This document shows positions 33,831-46,191 of a DNA stretch of 64,000 nucleotides, piece after piece. Position numbers and translations under genes: made by a program. Below the pieces are notes generated by a model that worked only from the letters and a program-made list of their open reading frames with translations, was not told the origin of the DNA and did no database searches. The stretch lies in NCBI GenBank assembly GCA_026168455.1, contig CM047430.1, positions 67,061,044 through 67,125,043 of the forward strand, given 5' to 3'. Within the stretch, counting starts at the first letter, position 1, and each line of letters begins with the position of its first letter. This DNA is from Theocolax elegans. Its lineage: Eukaryota > Arthropoda > Insecta > Hymenoptera > Cerocephalidae.

Positions 33831-34836
33831 GTTAAATATTAACTTACCATAAGGCTTGTTTTATCATGGGAAAACCATAGGTAAAACCGTTGTAACCGAT
33901 CGTTTCAAAAATTACCAATCCGCTCGGGATATTTTATTAGGCGATAAGTGAACGCGTTCGCATATTTTTATTTCGGGAAAATTTATCGCGTGCATTAGAT
34001 CGTTAATTATTATTTATTGCACAATTCTATAATAAAATAATTATATATCCTTTGTGTTTTATTTTACTTCGGTGTGCGTAATTGATATATAATATAATAT
34101 ATTAACCGGCGGCGAGTAAACGTTAACCACCGCAGTTTACGTATATACCAATATAGAAAAAAAAATAATAGATCAATTTTGTTTAATGGTGTACGTAACG
34201 AATAATGATTTCTTTAGAGCACACAAATTTGCCAGTATTAGCGGAGTCGAAACGTTGTCTAGGAAAAATTTAGTACCAATTTTACAAGCGTTTAATCGTG
34301 TATATACAATCGTTTACGTACACACTAAAAAGCCGGTATATATGATTTACGGCTGATTAAAAGAATATTTGACTCGATCTCTTCGAGGATGCTCTCTTCG
34401 TAAACTTCAATATTTTATAATTTTCGGTGAAAAGAAACGGGTTTGTTGTATAGAACCTCCACCTAATATGGTAGCATTAACATTACGAAGAATGCACGAA
34501 CTTCAAAAGATTCATTATTTGTGGGTGTTTACAATATATGTAGATGAATTAACATATTTCACAGGATTATATCGATTATACGTTGCTTCGCTCGATCTTC
34601 AATCTACGTAAAAAATGAAAGATATTCGATTGAACTTCGATTTGCATTTGCATATACAGAATATTATTTAAAAAAAAAGATCCACGTAAATTATTAATAT
34701 TTTTGTCGTAAAAAAGTGAGTCAGACGAATCGATGCCTCATGAATATTCTGAAAAAGCGAACGCGCGTGTGCAGTATATCTATATAGACGTGCAGCCGCA
34801 CGTACGCAATCCGCAAATCCACATATTGTTAATATC

Positions 34837-34875
<39 letters not shown>
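34837..34875. repeat. (TA)n microsatellite
   Basis: A TA run of about 19 units in an otherwise AT-rich spacer (33.84-35.1 kb) with no recognisable gene. Confidence 0.9.
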
Positions 34876-34878
<3 letters not shown>

Positions 34879-35129
34879 ATATGTATACCGCGGCACCAAA
34901 GTTTACTCTGGTGAACGATACGAATCGATTTACAGTGTGTTAAAAGCACGCATCTCTTGAAAGTAACGAAAAGTAACAGTATCAACACTTTTGGGCACCG
35001 GAACATCGGGATATACGAAGAGAAGAATAAATGGTACACGGGTGTACAGAGGGACGTCGAACACGCTATTTATAAACACAAGCCGGGTAGTCGCGAAAAT
35101 ATTTTTAAAAGAAAAAGGGTAGCGTAAGA

Positions 35130-35660
35130 ACGGTTTGGATGTCGCGAAACCGCGAAACTTGGCGAGTCGGAGGGCGCCACTCTGCAGAGTCTGCGATACC
35201 GTGCATGAGAATTTGCGCGGCTGCGGCATTCTCCTCTCTCCCTCTCTCACCCCGCCCCCCCTCTATCCATCCATCCCTCTCTCTCTCTCTCTCTCTCGCG
35301 CGCAGTTTATAGCTTCGTCTCTGTTCAAATTCCCCTCTTTCTCGCGTTGTGTGTCCCTCTCCTCCATCTCTACTATTCCTCTCCTTTCTCTCTTTCTCTC
35401 TTTCTCTCTTCGTCTGCGAATTTCCGATATATATATATATTCCCTTCTCCTCGACGCGCCCATGTCCTTTCCCCCCAAGAGTCGCTTGTTTCCCACTTTT
35501 CTCCTCTCTCCTCTCTTTCTCCCTCGAGGTTCTCCCTTTTTTTTCCACCACGCGACTAGGATACACACGCGCCCTGGACTTCATTCTCTGGTGTGGGTGG
35601 GAGATGCAGCAGGACGAAAAACGAGGAGATTGCAGGAATAAATGCAAAAATACAGCGAAT
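35130..35660. other. Pyrimidine-rich CpG-containing island, no gene seen
   Basis: The + strand is dominated by CT/CCT-rich sequence, with a pure CT run near 35277-35297. The open frames here (Ser/Leu/Pro on +, Arg/Glu on -) are products of that composition. Confidence 0.45.
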
Positions 35661-35699
35661 ATTGATGTACAAAAGTACCTAATAGAATATATTCTCAAA

Positions 35700-36590
35700 T
35701 AATCTGCACAAATCGGAAGTTGGACAAGTAATATATATTTTTTTTATTTTTTACTTGTATTCGTGTATTTTGTTTCAATGAAATTTAATAAATATTTTCT
35801 TGACTTACACAAATATATAAATTAAGTTATTGTTTCTTTATTATAGGTACACTTTGATTATCGCTTGAGTTATTATCTATCAGTGTATATCAATCATGTG
35901 TTCAACTTGTAATAATTGATCAATTAATGTACAATAAATATTTATAAAAACATATTATTTCCTTTGTTATTTGAATTATACTTGACTGTCACTACGATGC
36001 GTATTCATATTTTTGTCATCACGTGAAGATAAGCCATCTATTTTATTGGTATCCAAATTATCGGTACATATTTAAACAGAGACAATGGTAAGTTCTACTT
36101 CGCTAATATGTAACTTTTATTTACACAAAATTTATTAAATATTTTAAGTTAATTATAAAAACATTACATGCCAGGTCTCAAAATGTAGTAACAAAATAAA
36201 TGATTGCAAGAACCAATTATAACGATGCATCGAACGCTTGTGGTATATTGTAGCTATATACAGACACGATTCATTTTTTAGAGTATACTCTATAGACAGG
36301 AATGACGAATGCAAATTATACGTCTGAGTCATCTCTTACCAACTGACACAGAACACAATGACGAATTATATCTGAAAAAAATGAATCCTATATGAAAATG
36401 AAGCAGAATACCCCACCGATCGGGCTAGAAAACTTGTGATAATAAAATAAAGAAAAATTACAATATACGATACAACTGTATATCGAAGGGAGTGAACTTA
36501 AAAATCCGTATTTTTACAATATTAGAATATAGGTGTAACTGAAATTTTCGCGAAGGGAAGGTATAGTTATATAGAGATATATTGGTGGAA
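35700..36590. other. AT-rich spacer, no gene seen
   Basis: AT-rich, with no open frame of note and no recognisable motif cluster. Confidence 0.55.
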
Positions 36591-36599
36591 AAGCGGGAG

Positions 36600-37630
36600 C
36601 GGGAGGGAAAGGCTGGATCGCGGAGGGCGCTTCAGGGAAAGAGGAGGGCCAGCGAACCGGGTAGGAAGGATAGGTAGGGGGTTAGATATAGATGCAGCGA
36701 GGCAGGCAGGCAGGCAGCAGGCAGGCAAGCAGACACATCGGGGCACGAGCCATTGGAGAGAAAGGGCGCGAAAGGGGAGTCCAGGGGAGGTTGTAGCAGG
36801 GGGGTAGTTGAGGGAGAGAGAGCGAGCGAGAGAGAGAGAGAGAGCGAGAGAGAGAGAGGTCGGTGTAACCGAGGAGCCGAGGAAGTGAGAGGCCGATAGC
36901 CAGGGCGCGGCTGGATGGGGTGGCGCGAGCGAGACGACGAAGGAGAGGTGGGGCCGTTCGAGACCGAGATCCAGAGAGCGAGAGAGCGAGAGGAGCGGAG
37001 GGAGGGAGGCCGGTTCGCAAAGTGTCCCTAAAACTTTTACAATCGCTCTCGCCTCGCTCGCGCCGCTCCGCGCGCGCTAGGGCTATGCTTGATGGCGTAT
37101 CTTCCAATGTGAGTTGCCCATAATACTAAGATGTACGGCTACGCCGGTAGGGGTCCGGTGCGCTCTCGGCTCCTCGCTCAAGTTACTCTACCTTATAGTA
37201 CAGGCGAAACCCAAAGCCGTGTATAGCCCGGCAGCCGCGCGCGCCGAGGCCGCCTGCCTCCTCGTAGCCGTGGTCGCGTCGACGCCTCCATCCTCGGCGA
37301 CCTCCACTCGTTCTCTCTCTCTCTCTCTTTCTCTCTCACACGCTCTCTCTCTCTCTCTCTTTCGCTCACTCGCTCCCTCGCGGCGCTCCCGGGACCCGGG
37401 GACGGTCGACCGCGCGCGACCGACCGACCGACCGACCAACCGACGACCCGACCCGACTCCAGTCGGTGGCAGCGGCATCTGTCAGCCGGTACCCGCGGAC
37501 GTTGCCCGTATACCCACGCGAGTGTCACGCGCGTTCTGCCTCCTACTCGCACCTACCTCGTCCGAGCCTAACCTCCAACGAGCGAGGTCTCTCCGCCGAA
37601 AGTGCACCGGAGCGAGAGAGCAAGAGAGAC

Positions 37631-37663
<33 letters not shown>

Positions 37664-37869
37664 GTCGGGGATCCGCGGGCTCGAGGAGACTGCCGACCGG
37701 GAGGCCCAGTGTCGTTTTGCACGCGCCGCGTGTGACGTGCCAAGTGTACGATGCCCGGAGCAGCCTGCCGCCTGCGAGTGCCGCCTACGGTTGCTACTGC
37801 TACCACCACAACGAGTGCCGCCGCCGACGGCCATTTGCCTCTCACTGCAGGGACTCAACGCACAACACG
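36600..37869 (+). other. CpG-rich island with candidate first exon of an unidentified + strand transcript
   Basis: This is among the most CpG- and GC-rich stretches outside Abd-B. It has GGCA repeats (about 36697-36725), GA arrays (36813-36859, 37621-37664), a CT array (37311-37375) and CGAC repeats (about 37408-37450). It ends at AACACG|GTAAGC, a good donor at 37870. An ATG at 37751 with A at -3 opens a 39-codon frame that runs to the donor and hits TAA just inside the intron. Another frame, open from about 37114 without any ATG, has a higher GC third position over the last 120 bases. A promoter plus leader exon is plausible, for example for an abd-A or iab non-coding transcript. I cannot identify the gene. 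Confidence 0.35.
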
Positions 37870-37879
37870 GTAAGCACCA

Positions 37880-39000
37880 CCGGCGCACCGCGGGCTAACC
37901 TTCCGATCGCGATCTCGCGATAACGCGCGCCTCGCCTCGACTTCCATTCTGCATCACCCGCCACCAAAGTGCTAAGCATCTCGTTATCTTTGTCCTCGCG
38001 GCCTCTCCCCCTTCCTTCCCTCCTCGCTTCCTCGCTTCCTCGCTTCCTTTCTTTCACCGAGCCTCTACGTCTATACATACATACATACATGCACGCGTGC
38101 ATATACGTATACATATATGTACGTGCATTAGAGCGCGGCTACACCGAGATACACCTAGATACACCGAGATACACCGAGACGCGACATTCGTGTTGTACAT
38201 GTGCGCCGTGCAAGATACATAGTATACGAATATTTGTATAAACCGGTCGCGTACATCCTGTGCATATAAAGCGATACGCGAATCGAATAAAACACCGTGG
38301 AAAGGACGAAAATGGAGAATGTTCGGAGGTAGGTGCACCGAGGATTCCCATGGATAATTAACCGTGTAACTTTGGTGCATTTTTCGCCTCGGGGTTTGCT
38401 TTCATGAGGCTAATGAGAGAAGAGGGGCCACGGAGAAGACTCTCGCTACCCGAAAATAATCAATTAGCGCCTCGGCCTTATTCCACGTGCGTGTGGGTGA
38501 GCGGCGTAGGTGGGGCAAGCGCCTCATCGATTGGACGACCGAGTCTCCTTCGCCCGGCCACGCCCCTTTCTCGGGCGGTTGCGCGGCGACCGCGATCACC
38601 GCGGCATCTCAAACCCTATAACTATACTGCAACTCTATGGGAGCTTTATATGCACTCGCTACATGTACACGCATATACAACACACGTACACGTACGCGTA
38701 CACGTATACACATACATACATACATACGTATATATATATATACACATGCTAACGGGGACCAGATCTAATCTCGCGGATTTTCGCGAATGTCTTAATTTGC
38801 GAAAGCCGAGGAAGTTGCGCTGTCTCCGCAACCCGGATTTTCCGAACGAGGGGGAGGAGGAGGGATTAGGGTGAATCGAGAGCTCCGTCGAGATGATACA
38901 ATTTTCGAAATATATATGTATACGCCTTACGAGGTTATTGGGATTTTCGAAATCCCGTGCCATATAGAATAGGAATATTTTTATCCCTCCGACTGGATTC
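37880..39000. other. Continuation of the CpG-containing island, no gene seen
   Basis: CT-rich and TACATA-type repeats occur near 38.07-38.12 and 38.66-38.75 kb. A more complex patch at about 38.28-38.62 kb has homeodomain-like GATAATTAA. There is no protein-like open frame. Confidence 0.4.
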
Positions 39001-41190
39001 GTTTCAATTTTCTTTTACGCTATCCACACTGAATATTGTGTATGTATGGTTTTTTTATTTCATCTGGTCGTGCGACTTTTTTTAATTAACTTTACACTTA
39101 TTTTCTTCGTATACGTGTATCGATCTAACGAAATTTATATGTTATTATAGATTGATTGTCGGTTAAAGAATTATAACATACCGACGCAAAGTTTCGTTCA
39201 ATTTACTCTTTTTATATTTTATAAATTTGACCATTATTTATTTTGATCAGAAAATTTTTTTTCATATAGGATGCGCAATGCAGTACTTGAAATGTTAGTT
39301 TTTAAACGATATACCTTCGTCTACCGATTTGTATTTATAATTAACACAAAGGTACAACAAAAATATACTTGAAAATATTGTTATTTCTTATACCCATTGA
39401 CGGTACTTTGAAAAGTGTGACATTTTCTTTAGCTATATAAGAAGATAATTAATTTGTCGATAATGAAAACGGTAAGCTGGTAAGGTAGTAATTACGTCGG
39501 TAACTTACATTATTTTAAATTGCTAATAAAAACTTATAGAAAAAAAAACATCTATGCTTACGATGTAACGTCGTTTATATTTATATTATATATTACAGTA
39601 TAATAACGTGCATATAATTTAGCCGAACCGCTCCCATAATTAATAACCCCCAAAGAAAGGCTAATTGTTTATCGAAGGTTGTAATTGAACGATCATCGAT
39701 ACTCGAGTAATAACCGAAAAAGACAAAAAATCGAGTTAATTGATCAATATTGCATCGATTACTAAATTACACAAAAATTATCTACCGTATTAACGAATTA
39801 TTATTATTTTTTCGGTAAGGAAGTAATAAAAATCTGTTAAAAATCGAGATAATTATACACACATTATTTTATATAGCTTCTTAATACTATAGGCCGAAAA
39901 ACGATCGGAACGTCCATGCGCGTCGTCGTCGTCGTCGTCGCCGGAGAAATAGAAAGTTTTCTTGGGAAATGTTTGAAAAACGTTGATCGCACGCAACCCG
40001 CTTTCACTTTGCATTCCAAGTCATTTTGGGGGATGATTTTTTCTATCAACGATTCATGGCTACACGGTGACCAGACGCGCGGATCCGTCCTCGAAGAGAA
40101 AGTAGGTCGAGTTTTGAATTTCAACGCCTTTCCACGGATTACCTGAACACTTTTAAAAGGGCTCCGGAAGGCCAGTTGTAATTTTTTTTTCCTACTTAAG
40201 CTTTCACCGCAATCTGGTATTAGAAAGCCTCGTCACGGAAAATCGATTATTATACAAATATTTTCCCAAAATTTCACAGTGTCATCGTTCAAGTAATAGA
40301 GTAAATTTACCGAAAACTTACACTTGAAGTGTATAATGCAATTCAATCTATATACGGTCGTTACATTATAAATATTATAAATTTGATAAACGTTTGCATA
40401 ATAATTTTCGAGGATAATTTTGATGAAATATTCTAACACTCATTTCTACAATTACAAAATAATGTACAAAATTAATCAAATTAATAAATAAATGAATGCA
40501 TGAAAAATGCAATAAATTAATCTATAATACGTGTATAAGAAATTTATTTAAGACAAATAATTTAGAAAGAAAAAGAAATTTTTTTTTGTTTTTAAGAATC
40601 ACTTTATAATATTAAATTATATACTTAGATATATAATATGTAATAATTATTAACTAATAATTAGCTATTCGAAATCTATTACGCGCTCATCAGAGTTGTA
40701 AATATCTTAATCAAAGTGCAGTATGGAGTCCTTATATAGAGAACTAATATTAGATAGAAATATATAGACGCACCGAGCATACAAATACCGGAGACTCAAA
40801 CGCAAGTTTTCCTTATCGAGCGAAATATAAAAATAATAAGGTAAATTGTATGTGTATATAAATGACAATAAATATATATTCAACAATTTTTATTAATTCA
40901 TCCCTTTCCTCCCATTTGTACAAAGTGAGCGCGTATACGGAATTTCCATAAAATAAGTTGAACGTGTAGTATGTACAACGAGTAAGCAATTAAACGTGCG
41001 CAAGAGAAACCCGTATATACACATATAGATATATATATGTATATATGTATACATACACACGTATAAATATATAATGTAAAAGAATCATATGCTGCGAAAT
41101 TATAATTAGGCACATAACTTTCGAGAGATATGTACCGGATTTAATATAGATATTAATTTCTCAAAAATTACTCGAGTAAATTCAGCGGTT
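39001..41190. other. AT-rich spacer with one CpG-richer patch, no gene seen
   Basis: Mostly AT-rich. A patch at about 39890-40160 is more complex and carries a short CGT array (39919-39940). Open frames there are short and unconvincing. Confidence 0.5.
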
Positions 41191-42130
41191 GAAAAAGAGA
41201 AGTGAGAGAGAGAGAGGGAGAGAAAGAAAAAAAATATATTACTGGAACCCCATCCTATGACTTTTTGCATCGTCAAATTTATACATATATATTTATACAT
41301 ATACATAGAAGCCGCGTGTGCGCACGCACTCGAAAAGAACTGCTGCACACACGCAGGGGTTATATCAAGGAAAGGATTGTTCGTGACAAGAACGTCGCTA
41401 CGTTTCCTCGCGCATTCTACTCTATCCGTGTGTATGTGTGATCTCTTCGTGTATATATATATACATCACAAGTACACACATACCCCCTGAGAATTTATGC
41501 CCTTATCTCGTTTATATCTTATGCAAATAGCAATCCATATATACATGCGACTCTATATAGTGTATTCTTTTTCTTTTGCTTTGACTCACTCACTCTTCTC
41601 TCTCTCTCTCTCTCTCTCTCTTTCCTTCTAGCAGTCTCTGCCGTTCTCCTGTTCTTATTCTTTAATACCAGTGGTCTATAGATACAATGATATGCATATG
41701 AATGAAAGTTGACTTCCACGAATTTTTGCACGTCTATAAAGTAGTCTACAGTGGAGAATACTTTCTTCTTTCCCTTCGTTGTTGTTTCCCCTCGCGTGTC
41801 GCGATAATTAATATTGTTGGGGTTCGTTGTTTCTTTATCTTTTTTCTCTTTCATTGCTCATGCCAGAGATCCACTTCGGTTATATATGTTTTAATTCACG
41901 TCGGGTTGAAGAAAGGAGTAAAACGAAAAAAAAAAAGAAATTGCGCTTCCTTGTAATTACCGAGCGGGGATCCTTTATCGCTTCAAATATTATTTTATAT
42001 ATAATGGTCTATATATACGTATATACACGTCGGTACAAGGACTTGATTTAATTTTTTTTCCACACGAATAAACGAATAGAATCGTTTATGTAAGATATCA
42101 CAATTTATATGTTACATGTGATTACTTTTG
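41191..42130. other. Mixed stretch with GA and CT arrays, no gene seen
   Basis: A GA-rich patch lies at 41203-41225 and a (CT)n array at 41594-41622. Between them are TA- and CA-rich sequences. I see no gene. Confidence 0.45.
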
Positions 42131-42146
42131 GTATATATATATATAT

Positions 42147-42628
42147 AAGGTAAAGGTAATCGGACAGATTTGAAAAATGTTTATTTTATCGAATCGATAA
42201 AAATAAATTTAAAAGTTTTTGAATGAACTTAATTATTAAAATAATTAAATAATTAAAATATGTAAGATCAAAAAAATATGTTAAAGTCCGGTATACCGAG
42301 ACACCATGAGTCGAGGTGGAAGTAGTACTCGTACACTTCTTGGATCCATTACTCGGACATAAGAAATTACGTGCTATTTTGCGTGTCCGAGTACTGAGTT
42401 ATGGAAATGCGAGTGGCAGGTAATGTCGGACCGATACTTTTTTGTGAAACTTCCAACATTTTGATCGCATATTTAGTATAATTAAATATTCTCTATCATA
42501 AACAACGCAAATACATGAATATCAATATAGTTTAGTCGGCTTTTAATTTCTATTAATATTAGGTATTTACGCCTGTCCGAGTACTACTGCAAAGTTTCAC
42601 GTTGCCCGAGTACTGGGTCCTTTACCTT
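42147..42628. mobile_element. MITE-like element flanked by (TA)n, with iterated internal motif
   Basis: AAGGTAAAGG at 42147-42156 is the exact reverse complement of 42619-42628. Both ends abut TA repeats, which fits TA target-site preference. The similarity continues inward with gaps (GTAATCGGAC versus AGTACTCGGGC). GTCCGAGTACT occurs twice in direct orientation (42385-42395 and 42575-42585), with variants at 42349-42358 (inverted) and 42605-42614. Such repeated subterminal motifs resemble transposase-binding sites. The 482-bp length and lack of coding potential indicate a non-autonomous DNA transposon of unknown family. Confidence 0.6.
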
Positions 42629-42649
42629 ATATATATATATATATGCATC

Positions 42650-44470
42650 GCATAAGCAGGTTAACTCGTATCGTTTCAAAATTTTCTTCTTGATTCGATG
42701 AATTTCGGCAAGGTAGAATCGCTAGTTAAAAAAGATTAATTTTTGCGTTTGCGTGAAATACGCGCTCGCGGTGGTACATTACCGCGCGTAAAGATAGTAA
42801 AATGAGTTGTAAAGTGATAGTAAAAAGTATAATATTTTCAGTGAAACAAATGACTTTTTTGTCGGACAAACGTAATATATTTTACTTAGTACGTGCACGC
42901 GTGTACGTGGAAAAAGATTAGTGCGTTCACGATCGCCGAGGAACGAGCGTATTAATGTCGCTCAACGCCTAAACACAACTGACAGTTATATGAAGTCGTT
43001 GCGTTATTTAGCGCGTATATCCTTCGTTTTTCAGTTCGTCAAACTCAAAAATTATTACTCATCCAGTGTATGCGCCTCGCCGTAGAACAAGTACGAGCAA
43101 GGTCTTTCACTCTCTCGGCTTCTGCCGAGCGTTATTTATATAACGACGAGACAAATATATTTGCGAAACTTGCTTACAAGGCTCATACCGCGCAACTACT
43201 GCCTCTATATATATAATTATAAAATTGCGCTTTAAACAAGTATACACCATTACGTACGACGAATTTTTATTTTCTAACCTTACACCTCGATTTATAGCTA
43301 GATAACGTCGATAAAATATAAGACAATGGTGTAAAAACTATATTGTACCGAATTGTAGAAAAAAAAAATTAATATATATTTATGTATATATATGTATATA
43401 CGCGTGAGCGTTTGCGAGTTTCGTCATGATTTTGTCGTGTAGCAATCGCGGTTGAAATTCAAACGACTTGAGCAGTCGCCAAGCAGATCACGATCTGTCC
43501 ATTCAATGTCGTCTGAAGCCGTTACAATGCCTCGGCATAAATTAAATCAACGTATTTCAACTCGCGCCATTTTAATTGGCTCATCTTGCCTCGTCTCTGT
43601 GTGCGTCTACCTCCTTCTCGACGAGTCTCTCTTTCTCACCGAATTAAACCTTGTTGGTGTGTGCACGTTCTAAAATAATATTTTTATCTTCCTGCAATCA
43701 AATATTTTACACCCTTATTTTCATACTTCTCGTGTCTCTTTATATAACTATACAATCCGAGATTTCTTATTTAGATTTCGATGAACGTGTTCTTTTTTTT
43801 ATATATATAAAAATATGCACACATTTTTTAGAAGAAAATATTACCTTTATATTGTTACTCCAATTTATTATTAAATAACATCTTTTTTATGTAATCAACA
43901 ATTGATGATATACTTTTATGAATAAAGTATACATTTTATTAAACCATTCCAATTGGAATTATTCAATAATTTGTACTATGATAAAAACATTTATTATTTT
44001 TTATTAATAATTGTAAATAAATTAGCACTGTAAATAGCATCCGGTTGAATTTACTGTAAAATTTGATACCGCAGTATGTTTGTTTGTGTTTGTCTCGTGT
44101 ACTCCACGTTCTAGTGCATCGACATCGTCGTATTCAAACGTTTCCATTGTACATTGAATAATAAGCATGAGAAAATACAAATAGTGTAAGATATTTATCG
44201 ATAAATGGACCAGCTAAGGAAATGATAATAATCTTTAAAATGTTAAACATTACTTAAAAAAATTTGCTTCTCCCGAGAATAAGTACCGTAGCTCGAATTC
44301 CATTCATCTGTATTACTTAAAACCGTTTTTATTTATAAATAAGTCGCGGAAAATTTTAAAAAAATTACAATGTGTTTCTGAAAGAGAGAATCACGTTTAC
44401 GAGAATGATTATTACTATATAATCTTAATGTAAACAAATGCAAAAGATTCATGTGTATGTTACAGAGTTG
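42650..44470. other. Non-coding spacer with a complex patch at 43.43-43.64 kb
   Basis: Two CpG-containing patches (42.7-43.2 and 43.43-43.64 kb) sit in AT-rich DNA. The second holds a PHO/YY1-like GCCATTTT at 43566. It also lies in a 55-codon open frame from ATG 43506 with a hydrophobic middle, too short and unsupported to call a gene. The remainder to 44.47 kb is AT-rich. Confidence 0.4.
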
Positions 44471-44479
44471 GAAATTGTT

Positions 44480-45569
44480 TGAAGTCGGTGATTTACCTCG
44501 CGCGAAAAATTTCGATAAAGAGAGAGAGAGGAGAAAAAATAGTGACGAGGGAGAGAGTGAGAGAGAGAGGTATTAGAGTTTGTGTGCGAGGAGAGACAGA
44601 ATGCTCTCGATCGATCGAGGCGCGAGAAAGAAGAGCACCTTTCTCGCGCGAGGAAGCGAGCAAGCGAGTCGCCTATAGACCGCTACCGCACACCGAACAT
44701 CCCCCTTTGAGCCCCGCGAGCAGTGCGCATGATACACGCAGGAAGTAGCTCGACGACTCGGTTCCCTTAGTAGCATTCCGAAGACTTGAAGGGATGGACC
44801 TTCCACTACTTACTCTCCCAGTCGGCCTCGCGCTCTTCATTTTTTCTCTCGAGTTTCTCTCCCTCCCGCGTTCCTTTCCCTGTCTCTATCTCTCTCTCTC
44901 TCTCTCCCTCGCTCTCGGTTATCCTCCCCAATCTTTATTCTTCGATTTTCCTGCCGAGGAAAGAGAGGAAAGAAGAAGTTGTAAGCATTGTACTCGGTGG
45001 ATCTGTTCAATCGTTCCGCCGGTTTCCCGCTCTTTTCGACAATGCGCGGAGAGACGGAAAGGCATTTCGACGGGTCGTTTATCGGTAACCAACGCCTGCA
45101 TCATTATCTACAATGTATCCCCTGGTCTTTGTCCCTCTCGAGTTTTCTTTTTCACTGTACGCGTACCGGCAGCTCCCTCGGCATTTTCCCGTCTCGTTAC
45201 CTTCTCTCTTTTTCTCGCTCCCCCTACGGTGTTTTTATTGGCCCATTAGTCTCGTCCTTTGCTTTTGATTATGTTACCTCGTGTTCGGTATAGACATTGT
45301 CCTCGTCGAGAGATATACTTTGTCGCCCGTTCTCCATCACCTTCCTTCCATCTCTCTGTCTCTCCGGCTCTCCGACTCTCGAGCTCTCCCTCCGCGGAAG
45401 AAGAGAGATCGGTCGGCCTCTCGCGTCGAGGTCACGTTTCCTCCTCTCTCGCTCTAGCCCGTACGATATGCGCTCGTCCAACAGGGGCGCGCGGGGGTAG
45501 TTGTTACAACGCAGTCGACGACTCTGCGTGCACACGCGCGTACACACGGGACTCGCGTATACCTCCTCT

Positions 45570-45601
<32 letters not shown>

Positions 45602-46191
45602 TCGAGGGGAAACGGCTCGGTGGATGGAGAGACCCGAGGAAAAGAGAGAGCGACCGAGTGCGCTGCGTGACGTAGGGGTCAGACTTAGAAACGCAGGCGC
45701 AGTGACGTTCCCGACCGACCCGAAGCACATGGTCGCGGCCGACGACGTTCACGACGACGACGTCTCCACTCACACACTCTCTCTCTCTCTCCCTCCCTAG
45801 CCCCCTCTCACTCCATCTCTCTCCGTGCGAGCCTTTTTTACCTCTTTGCATAACCTACGCGACTCTCGAGACAAACGGACTTTTTCCCACCTCTCTCCCT
45901 CTGTGTGTACAGTTGCGTAACCGACGATACTCGCGAGTAAACAACGACTACCGATCGGAATCCTCGCGGCGAGCGGCTCCTTCGATTCGAGTGCCGATCG
46001 ATTGATCCTTCGTTCACGATTTCGGTTTTACCGTACGGCCACGCTTTTCCTTTCGTTTTCACGCGCCTCCGTTCTATCTCGCGATTGTAGGTTATGTTCG
46101 ACGTTGGTGGCACAGTGCGCGAAAGTGAAGTAGATGGTAATCGGGGAGTACACCGCTACGCGACCACAGTGTAACTTCACCAGGTATTCAG
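44480..46191 (+). other. CpG-rich island with candidate first exon ending at a consensus donor
   Basis: A 1.7-kb CpG-rich island contains GA and CT arrays (for example 45565-45592, followed by a CG run). The 3' edge reads TATTCAG|GTGAGTTTTC, a full-consensus donor at 46192, after which the sequence turns T-rich and intron-like. An ATG at 46134 opens 19 codons to the donor (MVIGEYTATRPQC and onward), in a weak start context. It looks like a promoter plus leader exon on the + strand. An upstream exon of abd-A or a long non-coding RNA of the iab region are candidates. Neither is shown by sequence here. Confidence 0.4.

Noticed and set aside
35160..35190. CTCF-like GAGTGGCGCC (reverse complement of 35174-35183)
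   Set aside because: Spacing of the core differs by one base from the CTCF consensus, so a boundary call is not supported.
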